Counted from the first letter of the stretch, positions 45,807-58,313 are shown. The stretch is DNA of 64,000 bases from Trichodelitschia bisporula (GCA_010356995.1 ML996701.1:219974-283973); one strand, 5' to 3'. The notes: generated by a model not told the origin, from the letters alone. Numbers and translations are program-made.

Positions 45807-47923
45807 ATGGACTCGAGACACTACCGCTCCTCATCACCTGGAAGCCGGAAGTTGGCCATACCCGGGCGCTCGTCGACGGGTGGCTTTGGACCTGCATATG
45901 ACCCCTACTACACATCCTCATACTCTCGCAGCCCTGTAGACGACTATGCGACCCCGCGCTCAGCTGTATTAGAGCGGGGAAGCGGCCTCATGCCTCTCCC
46001 GAGCAACCTTCATGTCCCTCCTCCTTCGAGCAGCATCAGATCAGCGAGCACCAGCAGATCAGCTTCGACGGACATTTACTCTGGCCGCCCGCGACGATCT
46101 ACCCTGACTGGTGCTGACGGGCGATCTCGAGTGCCCGCGGCTGTGCCCGGTCGGCCTTCCAGTCCCCTTGCCAGGACATATGTCGAACCGATCAAAGGGT
46201 CAAGCTCCGGTGGGCGTGGTCACCGGAAGGTGTACAGCATCGACGATGGAAAGACCGCTCGGCTGATCGAGGATCGAGACCTTGACCCCCGCAGCAGCCG
46301 TAGCTATGTACCATCGGACCGTGACCGTGATTATGGCAGAGCTCCATATCGCCCGCCTCCTCCACCCGTCCGGTCGGAGGTGGACGAAACCGGGTACTCG
46401 TACACCGACCCCGCAGCAATGTACAAAGACACCGAGCCGCGTTGGCGGGCTCCTCAAGGAAGCCTGGATGGGAGTTCGCGGCGGCGTCCCACGAGCGTTA
46501 TTGACCCCTACGGCCCCAACCCTCGGTCCTCAGCCCGCGAGTTAGGTCCGCCTCCCACCACGCGCGGCTTTGACAAAATCCCCGACATTTCCCGTGCCCC
46601 CGGCCATCATTACGAGCCTTCAGGGAACCGCAAGGGCAGCTACGATACCTACCGGAACGGCGAGCCCTACGATCTTCCCGTGCGCTCCTCCGCCGCTCCT
46701 CGTGCATCTGTGCCTCCACCCCGCGAACACTACGACCCCCGCGATGCGCGGGACACCCGGCCGCCAACGCGCCAGTTCACGGACGACGCCGTGCAGCAGC
46801 GCGGCTTCGGCATCCGACCAGACCTCTTCGTGCCTCCGGCGGACGCTCCTCTGCCTCCACCTCCGCCGCGATCGACGGCCACGGCACCTCCCTCGACAAT
46901 GGTTCCGTACGTCAGCGACACGCCAGTCGACATCCCTAACCCAAATGACTACCTCCCTCACGTTGCCGGGGATGACCGTCGGCACGACGACCGCCACGAG
47001 CGTGACTATGACCGCGTGCGCGAGCGTGAGCTTGAACGTGGTCTCGACGTGGATCGTGAGCCCGCCCACCGGGAGCACCGCGGCAGCGATGCGAAGCGCG
47101 ACCGCGAGCGTGCGTACGAGGATGAGCGCGAGCGCGGGTCCGACCGTAAGGACAAGGCTGAGATCGATCCGGATGAAGACTACAGGCGCCGGGTGCGGCA
47201 ACAGGAGCTGGAGCTTGCGCGACGGTCCGACGAGCCTGATGCGGAGCGCGAAGTGCGCCATCGCGAGCGCGGTCCACGTGAGAGCGATGAATTTGAGTGG
47301 CATGAGCGTGAGCGGCCGATTGTTGCTCAGGAGCTGGTGCACGAGCCGGATGAGATTGTCAAGTTTGAGGAGAAGGTGCCTGAGAAGAGCGAAACCCGCG
47401 TTCGAATCGTTGAGCCGCCGAAGACGGACACTGCGTCACCTGACCCGCCGCTTAAGGGTATCCTCCGCAAGCCGACGGAGAAGTTCCCTGAGCATCCGGA
47501 CCCCATTCGCGAGGGGGTTGCGCCGCTCAAGGATGCAAAGAAGAGTAAGGATATTCCTAAGGATGCCAGGTGGACGAAGGTTGATCGGCGCCTGGTCAAC
47601 CCCGACGCGCTGAGGGAGAAGGGGGAGCGGTTTGAGGAGAGACTTGATTGTGTCATTGTTCTCCGGGTGTTGACGAAGGAGGAGATTCAGAAGTTTGCCG
47701 ATCGGACAAGGGAGATCAGAGGTATGTTACTTCCGACTGTGCGGTTTTGTGGGTGTAGCTGATCAACGTAGCTGAGCGATACGATCGTGAGAACCGCGAG
47801 CATAGGCATCGCCGTCGGCATCATGACGATGATGACGACGAGCGGGATCGCAGGCATCGGCATGATTACAGCAGTGACGAAGAGGGGGATAGACGGCACA
47901 GGCGTAGCCGGGACGATGATTAA
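45807..47923 (+). CDS. DUF8035 domain protein, Arg/Pro-rich and largely disordered
   Basis: Two exons, 45807-47721 and 47772-47923 (50-bp intron), give 688 residues from the ATG at 45807 (MDSRHYRSSSPGSRKL). The protein is dominated by Ser/Pro/Arg/Asp/Tyr low complexity: an RS-rich start, a proline run near the middle and a highly charged ER/DR-rich region at about 390-510. The conserved DUF8035 block is near the end, with ARWTKVDRRLVNPDAL, FEERLDCVIVLRVL and TKEEIQKFADRTREIR. Joining the second exon adds an RYDREN... tail of alternating Arg/His/Asp ending RSRDDD. The composition recalls RNA-binding or splicing-associated proteins, but no RRM or zinc finger is seen and the family's function is unknown. 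The frame is also open upstream, with an in-frame ATG at 45582 that would add 75 residues; I prefer 45807 because conserved-looking sequence begins there. Confidence 0.85.
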
Positions 47924-49082
47924 GAGTCAGGAGCATTTCTGGCAATGGCGTTCACCGGTCTGGGCCCGTTTGAGTCATGAGGGGGTGTTAGGGGTAGAGC
48001 AAGAGTGGCCTGCTGGAGTTGGTCGGAGCTGATGATCACTATGAAGCATGGAGCAGGACGTGCATGGCCTACGATGTCTACCTAAGAACGTTGCTAGCAT
48101 AATTAATTTGTGATATGTCGATGGCTTCATGCGTTGCTTGCTCGAGATCCGGCAGTCCGTGGTACTGGATATTGAAAGGATATCGCGTAATGACTGACCC
48201 TCCGAACTTGTCGTAGCTGGCTACGCGGTCCTCAGCGAGGCCGAGTATTGAATATGCTAGTGTCAAGTCACAAACGCCTCCGCGATATCTCAGGGGACAG
48301 CGAGCTTGTCGCCACTGACACCAAGTGATGTTGTTCACGAGGTGATTGGCTTTGTAGGTGGCTCCAGTCTCGGAAGCTCAAGAACGATTGGGAAGGAGGA
48401 GATACAATGGGCGTCGTCGAATCAGCGTAGATAACATCGGCCACAAAACGAGCTATCACAGCAAAGGCACGCTTCTTCTTCCCCCTCCCGGACAAGCCGA
48501 GTCGGACGATGAAAAAGATATGTTCGTGTCAGCTCCAGGAAGTGCAATAGGAGCGACACAGTGCCACCTGACCATGTGCAAGCACAGAGGCCGACTGGCG
48601 GATGGTCAAAGATTGGATTAATCTTGAAGTTGACTCCGTAGAGTCGTTTCATAGATTAAGCCGAGAATGAACATCTGGAAATCGGCACATGCGGCCTAAA
48701 CGAAGGACACATAAGTATCCTTATGGGTCCTTTGTAAAGCCTCGTGCGACGATTTCCAGATGTTCATTCAAGGCCTTAGAAGTTCTCCGATGGTACCCGT
48801 AGGGCAAAGGACAAAACAACGTATTCTTCAGCCAGGCACGTGCTTCGTCCTAGGCGAAGAAAACTGGGGGAAAGAAGAAGAGGGTTCGAAGTGGGGGAAG
48901 AGCAAGATTTATATCCTAGGGCGTATTTGCCAACTCATCACCAGCCCAATCAGGAAAGACAGCATATGCACTTCGTTACCCGCCTATCAAGATCAGACAG
49001 CAAACCAGTCGATAAGACGTGCAGCTACCAAATGAAATGCCTATCCAGATTCAAAAGTAAACCTCAAAGTGCGTCCTCAAGC
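47924..49082. other. Intergenic region between converging genes
   Basis: About 1.16 kb separates the stop codons of the DUF8035 gene (+) and the GMC oxidoreductase gene (-). Minus-strand open frames near 48078-48650 could be imagined as a small spliced gene, but no family or clean splice join supports it. I annotate nothing here. Confidence 0.45.
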
Positions 49083-50881
49083 TCAAAGGCCATACTCCTT
49101 GATCAATTTATCGCCAGCAGTCAACCCAATCAAGTACGCAGTCGTCTGCGTGTGGTTACTAGCACCCATTAGCCAACACCACCAAACCCCAACCAGGACA
49201 CTTACTTCGGAATAATCGAAAAGATACTCATATCCGCGACCCTCAATCCCTCCAGTCCAAACACCCTCAAACTCGCATCTACCACCGCCCCCTCCCCCTC
49301 TTGTCTCCCCATCTTCGCCGTCCCAGTCATATGCCACGAACTCGCCCCCCTCTCCCTCCAAAAACTCAATATATCCTCCTCCTCCTCCGACTTCGGGACC
49401 TGAAACGCCCCCTCCACCTCGGCCCCAAACTCCTTACTCCCTGCCACGCGGAGCACCTCCCTCGTCGCCTCCACAGCAACCCTCTTGTCAAACGGATGAG
49501 TGAATGTGCACGGATCGAACGTAAGCGGTACGCCCGGGTCAGCGCTGTGCAACTCCACCCGCCCCACGCTCTGCGTGTTCAGGATGAACACGGACACGAC
49601 ATCCAAGTCCGGGACATTTGCGGGGTCAGTAAACGTCTCGAACGGCGGTGCATCGAAAATGACCTCGTATGCCGGCACCCCCGGTGCTTGAAGCCTCTCG
49701 CAGACCGCAGGCTCCAGGGCCGCGAACTCGGGACTCCCCTCCACGCCCGCGCTCTTGAAATACCCAAACCCCATAGTGGTAAGGTAGTCAGCCAACGGGC
49801 CGCTGCGATCCTTCTTCCACTGCTCCACCGCCGCCGCCCTGTTCCCAGCATCCCTGAAGTACTCGGTCCGCGCGCTTGTGCCCTTGCGTTTCCAGGTCAG
49901 CGGAACGAAGAACCGGTCCCTCAAACCCTGCCCCACGGCGGGGGTGTCCCGCACCAGCGGGATGCCGAACTGTGCCAGTTGCGAGGCCGGGCCAATTCCG
50001 CTGTGCAGCAGGATGCGCGGTGTGTCCAGGCTGCCGGCGGACAGGATCACGTCTTTGCTCGCGTTGTAGGTGGTGCCGGAGAGGAGGGACACGCCTGTTG
50101 CGCGTGTACCCTCGAAAGTCACACGGGCGACGTGTGCGTCCGTGACCACGGTAAGATTGGCAGGTGCGTTGGTGAGGAGGTCAGCGGCCGTAGACCGCAG
50201 ACCCTGGTGCGCGGTCGAGGGGGAGGGGAATACACCGAGCGGGTTCCCGAGCCCCGGGTCAAGATTGAGCGGGTACCCGTTTGCCTCCCATACATCCATG
50301 AGGCGGGTCAAGTTAGCGGGCCAGACGCGCGGGTAGCCAATGTGCAGCGGCCCGCTGTTGCCGTGCTTCGAGGCGTCCGGGGCGATGTATTTCCCCGCGT
50401 TAGGTGGAAGGTCGGCCGGGTCCGCGTGGAAGGATTCAAGACGCTGGAAGCGTGGGAGCGATGAGGACCAGGACCATTCTTCATCGCCGGTTAGGTGGGC
50501 GACGTGGTCCATGTCGGCCGCGGGACCAACACTACCGTCATCAGCACGCTCGTCAAACGAGGAAGGACAGAAGAGGGCGAAATACTTCCAAGCAGAAAAA
50601 TTCACCGCGCTGCTGCCCCCCAGGCCCTTGCCACGGTCATACGCGAGGACACGGTTATTCAGCCCCTCCTGCGGGACGGTCTCATACCCCCATGCGCGGG
50701 CCGGGTCGATGCGGTGCACCCATCTGTCGCCGTCGATGCGGGCTTCAACCTCAGGGGCGGGACCGCCGGCTTCGAGGAGGAGCACCGAGGGGTGGGAGGG
50801 GCTGGAGGCGAGGGTACTGGCGAGGGCACAGCCCGCTGGGCCGGCGCCGACGATGATGAAGTCGTACGTTGGGGGGGGCAT
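49083..50881 (-). CDS. GMC-family FAD-dependent oxidoreductase
   Basis: Two exons, 49206-50881 and 49083-49158 (47-bp intron), give 583 residues. The N-terminal FAD dinucleotide-binding motif is VGAGPAG (G12, G14, G17), with Glu at the end of the second strand (LLLEAGG). The first GMC signature region reads RGKGLGGSSAVNF. The active-site base is His517 in SSWHMTGTAKMG. The second exon completes the C-terminal signature IPNNHTQTTAYLIG with His561; without splicing the protein would stop at IPK. No signal peptide is seen, so it is probably intracellular. The family oxidises alcohols, choline, sugars or aryl alcohols; the substrate cannot be told from sequence. A TATATAA element lies about 100 bp upstream of the ATG on the same strand. 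Confidence 0.95.
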
Positions 50882-51607
50882 TTGTGCTGTTGTTGTTGGT
50901 GTTGGTGTTGGTGTTGAGGCTATGATATTGCTGTGGTGAGTTGCTGTGATGTAGCAAGTCGACGCATCAATTGCTCCTTCTTATATACCACGACTGCACC
51001 GTAACACCCCCCCGCGTAGACCCCACCTTTTGTGCAAAAGCGGTGTCACGAACCACAACCCCACCGCCCGGGCCTTACCAAGCCTTGCGCGTGCTGACAT
51101 TAAGAAACGGCACGCCGGATGGCGAAGCAGCGATGCTGGCCATTCGACTCACATCGGCGACCTTCCTCGCCGTCTTCTCCGCGGGGGTGAAAACCCAAAT
51201 CCCAGGTTTGAGGTCATTTCCATGACGAGAGAGAATATCGCACTTCCCGAAAAGGCAAGCAATGCCCCATGACATAAGCAGCCGCCGGCAACCGCGGATA
51301 CGAGATGCATCTTACCGCCCACAAGCGCCCAGATCTTGGTTGGGCCGTTTTTCGACCGGGACGAGACAATCAGCTTCGCAAAGCATGCTGGGCATCCGGT
51401 GAGTCTGGATCGGCTTCTGGAGACTGCAGGCCAAGGCACATGGCACGCAGTGCATCATGAATGGTCGACTTCGTGAAACCCAAGACTGCCGACCCCCCTT
51501 GCCGGAGGGTCGCACAAATGCCATTCAACTATCAACCAAGAACCCAAGAAAACGCTGCTTATGGTCAGCCTCGTCGATACAACAGCGGCGCCAAGGAACA
51601 TACCAAG
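50882..51607. other. Intergenic region, promoter of the GMC gene
   Basis: About 0.73 kb. The first 110 bp is the likely GMC promoter and leader, rich in TG/TTG repeats next to the ATG. The remainder shows no gene. Confidence 0.45.
50981..50987 (-). promoter_or_regulatory. TATA box of the GMC oxidoreductase gene
   Basis: TATATAA on the minus strand, about 100 bp upstream of the GMC start codon, the expected position for a fungal TATA element with a short leader. Confidence 0.55.
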
Positions 51608-51967
51608 CTACTCCGCCAGCTTCACCTGCAACACGTCGCGCCCAACACCGCCTCCCCGCTCAATCATGTTGAGCACAGCCTCGCAGTTATCGTCCGTGAC
51701 GATGGTGGTCTGCGGCCAGATCTTGGGATCACGGCCTTGGGCGCCCCATACCACCTTCAGTTCCGCCACCTTCCCCCCTCCCTCAGCCTTGTATTGGCTC
51801 ATGAACTCTTTGCAGTTGGGGGACGATGACATAAGGCGCTCGATCTCCTCCGTAAGATCGCTGTAGGAAGCACCGGTGCTGACGATGAATAACTCATGGC
51901 GTGCCGAGTTGATGATGTTAAAGAGGACGGGAATTTCCGAGGCCGGAGTCGCGGATTTCTTAACCAT
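51608..51967 (-). CDS. Uncharacterised 119-residue protein
   Basis: A single exon. The protein begins MVKKSATPASEIPVLFNI and looks like a compact soluble alpha/beta domain: a hydrophobic strand (HELFIVST), a helix with SDLTEEIERLM, a strand-like VAELKVVWGAQG, then QTTIVTDDNCEAVLNMIERGG. There are no membrane segment, signal peptide or Cys clusters. I do not recognise the family. The regular secondary-structure pattern, normal codon use and good ATG context (AACCATGG-type when read on its strand) support a real gene. A PB1-like or stress-response small domain is conceivable but unsupported. It is followed on the same strand by the DUF2985 gene 330 bp away on its upstream side. Confidence 0.6.
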   Translation of the reverse strand: MVKKSATPASEIPVLFNIINSARHELFIVSTGASYSDLTEEIERLMSSSPNCKEFMSQYKAEGGGKVAELKVVWGAQGRDPKIWPQTTIVTDDNCEAVLNMIERGGGVGRDVLQVKLAE

Positions 51968-52297
51968 GATGACCGACGTGAAATGCTTGAAGTTGCGTGA
52001 ATAGTGTGGGGCTTGTCTTGTTAGTTTCTGTAGATGAGATGCTCCAGTAGAATAAGGAATTAGTCGACCATCAAATAGGCGGAGGTTTTATTCCTGTTTA
52101 GCTTGCTTTGGGCAAGGCTCGCCCTTTTCCCCATCAACGGAACACAATACGTCAGGCCGCAGATCCCGACCACACATTATTGGCCAGAACTACCAAGGAG
52201 ATCCTCGATGGTAGCGTCAGCACATGGCCCCCTGCCTGAAACACCATCGCTTCGCCAAGTACCCAAAGACCCCATCATCAACTAAATAAATCCCCCT
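51968..52297. other. Short intergenic spacer
   Basis: 330 bp between the start of the 119-residue protein gene and the stop of the DUF2985 gene, both on the minus strand. It should hold the former's promoter. Nothing else is seen. Confidence 0.4.
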
Positions 52298-54383
52298 TCA
52301 GAGAGACGTGCGAGACTCCTTCGCCTTACCCAAGGCCAAATTAGAATTGTGCGCTGAAGCGCGCTCCTGTTCCTCCTTCTCCTGCTGCTCCCGTTCTGCC
52401 CGCTTCTTCTCAATCTTTTTAATGGCGTTGTCCGTCAACTCTTGCCTGAACATCCGCTCCAATACATCCTTCTTCCGCGTCTTCCGGTCACCAACCATGA
52501 TTATAACACCAGCCGTGATATTGCATGTGATCGAGCAGCAGAGAATAACCGTCGTCAACGCAAACGGTCGCACATGATAATCGATAGCCCAAGTGCAAGT
52601 GCCGAGCGCAATCTGCAGCAGGGAATGGCAGTCCAAGAGTATTACGATAGCGACGAGTAGATGCAGCGGAAACGCAAAATGGGTTTCCGTCTCATGCGGC
52701 TTGTAGAAGGTGTGCGACCTGCTGAACTTCGTCTGGTGGTGCATGAGCTTACGCTGCTGTTCGGGATTCAGAACCGAAAACTCCTCGAGGCTGTCCTTGC
52801 TGTCCAGTTTTTCGATGTCAACCTCTTCCTCGCGCTTCTCGGGCAGGTCGTTGTGGTCCTCAAGCTCTGGAAGCTGTCGCTTGCGTCTGCGGCGCATGGT
52901 GACATGGTGGTAGTGCGCGATGAACACCATGTGGTAGGTGTCGACTGCGCGGAACGGCGCAAGTCCGTCGCCCATGACGGCGAAGAGGGCCACCAGAACA
53001 TTATCGATTACGTTGATGATGTACAGTCGGCGTGAACCGAGATCAATCCAGCCTAGAACATCAGCTCTGTACTTGTCGTGGAGATGATGCGAGACTCACC
53101 GATCAAAAACAATACCCAGGCCAAGCCGAATAGGGTAATCAATGTAGCATACAGAGTCACCAAGAACCCCAAAGCTGCGGCAGTTAGCGGAGTTAACGGC
53201 GGTTCGCAGTGGGCAATGCTTACGTCTTCGTACGTACTGCCCAAATCCTTGCATGCTGCGCTTGAATGCCTCCCGGCGCGAATGCAGCGCGTGCCTAACG
53301 TGGTCGTTCAACTCATCCTTCTCCGCCGCACTCCAACCCTCCAGACTCTTTCCATGTGGCAAAACGGCATAGCGCGACTCCGTCATCACCGATGTGATGG
53401 TACTGATGTGGGCCAACGGAGGCCTCGGCACAGTTTCATCCTGCTCCCTCGTTTCCACCTGTTCGAGCTCCGGCTCGGGCTCCGGTTCTGGGGGCTCGGG
53501 CGCCGGGGGTTGCACAGGAACGGGTGTTGGGCGCCCGGGAGCCGTCCCAGGACGATTCGGGTAGCGATTGAGGGTGTACGTAGGCCGGCGATTAACGAAT
53601 AAACCAAGATTGGGAATAAAGAGCGAATTTTGTACGTTTGTGAGCGTCGACAGCGTAGAGACCTCGGGATCTACACTTAGTTAGCAACCCCTCAGTCAAA
53701 GCTGCGTCCCAGAACTCACCAATCGTGTCCAACACATCCACCAAGCGATTATTATACTCCTCTTCCTCATCAGCATTAACTGACCCCGTAGGCGCGCTAT
53801 TGCCCTGTGAAACCGGTCGTCGACGCAGTGCCGAACGCGCCGCAACACTCGCGCGCCGGAACCTCCCACCCCCATTCGCAATTCCGCCCTCATGCGTCGG
53901 CTGTGCCTGTGCGTTCAATTGAGCGATCTGGTTCAGCGTGAGCGGCTGTTCCTGCGTTTCGCTCGAGCTCAGTTCTCGAATCGGCGGCATTGCGTTCGTA
54001 ACGCCAGCGCCCCGCGCTGGCGGCGGCAATGCATCGGGCTGTTTAAGCCATTGCGGACGCTGGGGCTCCGAGCTGCTTCTCCGACGACTGGTTTCGGGCT
54101 CCGGACTTGGTGTGGGTGTGGGTTCGTGGCGGGTGTGCATTGTGGTAGATGAGACGCGGCGTAGCCCGATGCTGGGCCGTGACGGGGCTTGGTTCCTCAG
54201 CAGCAGGAAGTGTGGTCGGCGTGGAGAGGAGTTAGGTGCTGCGGAAGCGGTTGCCGGACGTGGAGGAGAAGCGGACGCTGGCCGTCCGGCCGATGGACTG
54301 GCCGTCGAGGCGATGCCATCGCGAGGTGGAGAGTCCGGTGCGTGAGGAGGGAAGTCCGGTGCGTTTGGAGTGGAAGGCTCCAT
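52298..54383 (-). CDS. DUF2985 integral membrane protein
   Basis: Four exons, 53720-54383, 53224-53670, 53100-53174 and 52298-53052 (introns 49, 49 and 47 bp), give 646 residues. The N-terminal ~300 residues are disordered, Pro/Ser/Thr-rich with several S/T-P sites, an acidic EEEE patch and a PEPEPEPE run. The membrane part begins where exons 2 and 3 join (YVRRPLGFLVTLYATLITLFGLAW). The helices lie at about 370-395, 410-430 and then 530-590. The DUF2985 signature HTFYKPHETETHFAFPLHLL is in the last exon, followed by DCHSLLQIALGTCTW. The C-terminus is a charged coiled-coil-like tail (KKIEKKRAEREQQEKEEQER). DUF2985 proteins are fungal membrane proteins of unknown function. I start at the ATG at 54383 (MEPSTPNAP); the frame is open further up but looks like leader. 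Confidence 0.88.
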
Positions 54384-54841
54384 GGGCGCAGAGGTAGAGG
54401 TGGTCAAAATTTTAAGCAGAGAAGTTGAAGGGAACGAGGTGTCAGTGTTAAGAAACAAGACGCTTCGCACGTCAGGGCGGCAAAGCAGAGTTGATAAGCA
54501 AAAGCGGGAATCGTCCAGTGCCGTGGTCAGCACGTCGCTCATGCAGCCAGCGCTGCGGGTTGGTGTACGGTACTGTAGGACGGAGCCACCCATGCGCCAC
54601 ACAATCTGCTTCGGAGTGCCGAGACACACCAATCGGCGCGCCGTTACTAAGCCTGGGTCATCCACCTACGTAGTAGTACGTGATACTTGGCGAGACCTGT
54701 TCCACAAGTTTTATCCAACTTCATTCTTACGTGTTGGCCCGTCACCTGCATTCACTTCATGGCTTCTCTGCACCTATTTCATGCTTCAGTATTTACTCCG
54801 TAAGAATTCATCATGCCCATATCCTAGTTACAAATGCCACA
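54384..54841. other. Intergenic region, promoter of the DUF2985 gene
   Basis: About 0.46 kb between the DUF2985 start and the phospholipase B stop, both minus strand. No gene is seen; the part near 54384-54500 probably holds the DUF2985 leader. Confidence 0.4.
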
Positions 54842-56554
54842 CTATTCATTGTAGCAGTGCTTTTCGAAGCAGCCCTTACACACCAAAGGCAGCGACGTCG
54901 TCGCCTTCGACAGAATCGCACATGACAAGCACGAAGGCCACTCCGGATCTCCGCCCTGGAGGGCAATCTGCGCGCCATTCTTGATCATAGCAGCCGTCTC
55001 GTTCTTCGCGTACTCGAACTTAGACGATGCCAGGTTGCTCTCCGTTGAGTAGCCGACATTCGGCATGAACACAATCGTCATCTTGTCCGGCCGACCACAG
55101 CCGAAGAACGTCGCCCGTTTGGCCAGGCCCTTCTCCGTCCATGTCTTCTGGTCTGGAATAAACGGCATGCGAGTGAGGCCCGCGGCCTTCGCCTGGTCGT
55201 ACGTGTGAATGATCTCCGTTCCGTTGGGCCAGTTGTCATCCGTGTCCGCGGAGTTGTCGTTGACGAGCAGAACATCTACGTTGCGGTGCAAGAACGGCCA
55301 AATGGGGTTGTTCTGGTTTGCTGCAGCACGTTAGCAACCGAGGCGCAGCCACTTCGTCATACTGCTCAGAAGCTTACCTTGCCCCCCGTCAGCGAGGTAC
55401 AATTCTGATTGGGAGGAGACCTTTGGTGAGCCTGGATACCCGCGGAAGGGATTCGCATAAGGGGCGAAGAGATCTCGCCGCGTATAATTATGGGTTAGCT
55501 TGACCAGCGGATCCAGCGTGGAGGCAATAACGGAAATCAGCGCCTCCCCACAGCCTTCGTTAAACTTCGACGACGACGTGCCCAGGATGTAACCCAAGTT
55601 GTCGTAGTTGCGCGTACAGAAGTCCTTCTTCACCGGCTTCCCATTGTTGACCTGCGTGCCCAAATACTCCGTCGGCGTAAAGGCGGCGATACCGCCGTCC
55701 CAGCTCCCAAACTCGTACGGATGGAACTCATACTGGGTAGCATCGTCCGCCGGCTCGCAATTGGCGCTCGTGATGTCCGGGATCCCAAGCGCAGTTATAA
55801 TGGGGTACGGCGCCTTGTGGTTCCTGAACCCGCGGCTCCTCCGGATGTCAGACAGAGTCTTGGTCACACCTCCATCGCGCCCTTTCAGCAGCTGATAGGA
55901 GAGAAAGCGACCCCAGACGTCGGCCGTCGTGGCTGGGAAGCTGGTGCGTCCTCGGGCCAGAATATCTGCCTTAACAGCATTGTATTCCGGCGCGGTCTCG
56001 GTGTTCGTCGGATACAGGCTGTTCTTGACGAGCGCGTTCTCCCACAGCTCCTCCTGCAGCGTGCTGATCGTCTCCTGGTCGTTGCCGGCCAGCGAAGACA
56101 GTAGCCACGCTCCCCCAGAGAGACCAGAATGGTATGTGAGCGCCTGGTACAGGCCATTTGTCCAGTCGTCACTGTCTCTTTCGTCCAGGGCCTGCACGAA
56201 GCCCGCACCCAAAAGCATCGAGCGGTAGCCACCGCCGCTGGTCGCCAGAGCAAGCGTCGGCAGATTGCGCTTCGAGAACTTGGTGGTTTGGTTCGACCGT
56301 TCGTTGATGTTGTCGAGCCAGTCACTCAGTGCCTGACTAGTAACCCGCTTCCGGCGGTCGATGTACTGCTGCTCCCCGGAAGACAGGCCGCGCGCCGAAC
56401 GGACCAGCGAGCCCCGCGGGCATCTTGACGTGAAAGGAACGTAGCGCGACGAAACCGACGAGGATGTGTTCTGCGCGGCGGTAGACAGCACAAGGGCGAG
56501 GAGGGCGACTACATAAACGAGTGACTGTGGGAAAATCCCACCATGTGAAAACAT
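54842..56554 (-). CDS. plb: Secreted lysophospholipase / phospholipase B
   Basis: Two exons, 55378-56554 and 54842-55320 (57-bp intron), give 551 residues. The N-terminus is a clear signal peptide (PQSLVYVVALLALVLSTAAQ). The cPLA2-like catalytic domain follows: SGGGYRSMLLG at about 106-116 (oxyanion and Arg111), the nucleophile Ser146 in the lipase motif GLSGG, and the catalytic Asp389 in LYLADGGQ immediately before the intron. Several N-x-S/T sites and paired cysteines are visible. Fungal PLBs hydrolyse acyl chains of phospholipids and lysophospholipids at the cell surface or outside. It is a little shorter than many fungal PLBs (about 600-630) and has no obvious hydrophobic C-terminal GPI signal: it ends CFEKHCYNE, so it should be secreted rather than anchored. 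The catalytic residues are intact. Confidence 0.95.
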
Positions 56555-58313
56555 GATGATCTGCTATGCCGGCTCAAAAGTCTCAACCTGACGATCCAAT
56601 GCGGGGAGGTTGCGGTTATAAAAGCCCTCTCGATCCACGGATCGACGCCAGACACGTTCCTGACGGCATGTACGGGCGATTCCTGTCAAATTGGGACCGA
56701 CGGACTCGTGGAATCTCAAGCGCGCGGGATTGGCTTGCCGTTGGGGGTGCTGTGAGTTCGACGTCAATGCGCAGATCTTTATTGTGAGGAGGTTTGTCTT
56801 CGCCGCGAATGTTTAATCTATCCGGGAAAACACTATGCGAGGCGCCCACCGACATATTTCAACAGTTCAACTTCGGTCATCTAGTTACCGATTTTCCCCG
56901 GAACCGGCTGGAAGCCGATGTAGGGGTGGGGTAAGAGGCTTGACAGGACATGCCGTGCATGCCTCGTGGTACCTGGGGTTGGTGACGGCCGCTGCTGAGG
57001 TACCGATGAACCACATATCATCACTGGGGTACAGTGATCGAAGGCGCCAAAGTGCCTCAATTACGGCGATTACGAGTTGCTCTTTGCTGTTGGGGTATTC
57101 CCGGAGACATTTTTTTAGAACATTTGAACCAAATATTGGGAACTTTGAGGAGTTCTTGATGATGTGGGGCGTGGTTCGGATGTTGAAGTCCGTCACTCTC
57201 TTGACTCGGCACACCCTCGTGATCGACTTCACTCCTGCTAGATTTGGTCAAGCCTGGAATTTGCAAGGAACTCTAGCATCTAGAACTACCGTAGAAGACC
57301 CAAGTCTACGGCAATGACGTGCTCTGCGTGAATGTAAAGATCAAGTCCCAGAAAATGCAATAGGTCACGTGCATCGGTGCAAGGCTGAGAACGACAAGAA
57401 GTCGACTCCACATCAACAAGAGAGTGCCAAGAGCTGTAGCCTCAATACTCTGCTAGGGGTTTGATATGACAAACCTCCGATGGTTTGCAACAACTCCTTT
57501 ACATCGATGAGGTTACCAATCCACATGTGTAGATGGAACTGAGCCCGACATGTCTATCAGATTGCTGTTTGAGACAGCCCGATTCAGAAAGCAGCAGACT
57601 ACAGCGATCATAATGGTGTAGGTATGATGCGGGTTTGCCTCTAGAAGAAGCCTAACCAATATACCGTCGTCTAACTTGGAGAAGGCGTGCGAATGAGAAC
57701 GCGATGGAGCGGCGTCGATGGATCGATGATCGGTATATAAAGTGAAGAGACTGGACATCTCCTAAGCGCTATACCTTCAAATTGGTATGTAGTAACGGAA
57801 GCAACTCGTAGCCATCTCGTCGAGCCAGTTCTTGCGTCGGCCAGCAAACGAACAACTTCGTTGCCTCAGTAGTGGTCTTTCTGTCCCAACTCAACACAAT
57901 ATATAAGTTCGGACAACACAGTGGCAGTATATGCCGTAGTATCAAGGGCCAAGATGGCGACGCTGCGCGAGCTCTCCGGGCCAAGACTGGCACTCAGTGC
58001 CTCTAGTTGCCTCATTCGGAAGTCCAAGCTCGTTGACAATGGGAAGACTTACGCCGACAATAGCACAATAGCAACTAGCTTGTCAAATGTCAGCATAAAT
58101 TCCACCACCACGACCTCCAAACGATCTCTGTACATCCACACTCTCTGCACTGCGAACAAAAGATTCGCAAACATCTCGCTTCGAACCATCTCACCTCGAA
58201 CATCACCACCACCCACCACCACTACCACCACCAACGACACCAAAAACCTCTCATCACAGCAACCCCTTCACCACAACCAATAACACCTTCAACCTCTCAT
58301 CACAACAGCCAAT
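56555..58313. other. Intergenic region between divergent genes
   Basis: About 1.76 kb between the phospholipase B start (-) and the small basic protein start (+). TATA-like sequences are seen on the plus strand at about 57733-57741 (TATATAAAG) and 57898-57905. A plus-strand frame from an ATG at 57954 to 58283 (109 residues, Ser/Thr/Asn-rich) has no family resemblance and may simply lie in the leader of the next gene. Confidence 0.4.

Noticed and set aside
48078-48652. Minus-strand frames that might form a small spliced gene
   Set aside because: The shortest frame reads somewhat protein-like, but I could not join it to an upstream exon with acceptable splice sites and phase.
57954-58283. 109-codon Ser/Thr/Asn-rich frame with a good ATG context
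   Set aside because: It is low-complexity with no family resemblance; it probably lies in the leader of the 58314 gene. Left unannotated for lack of support.
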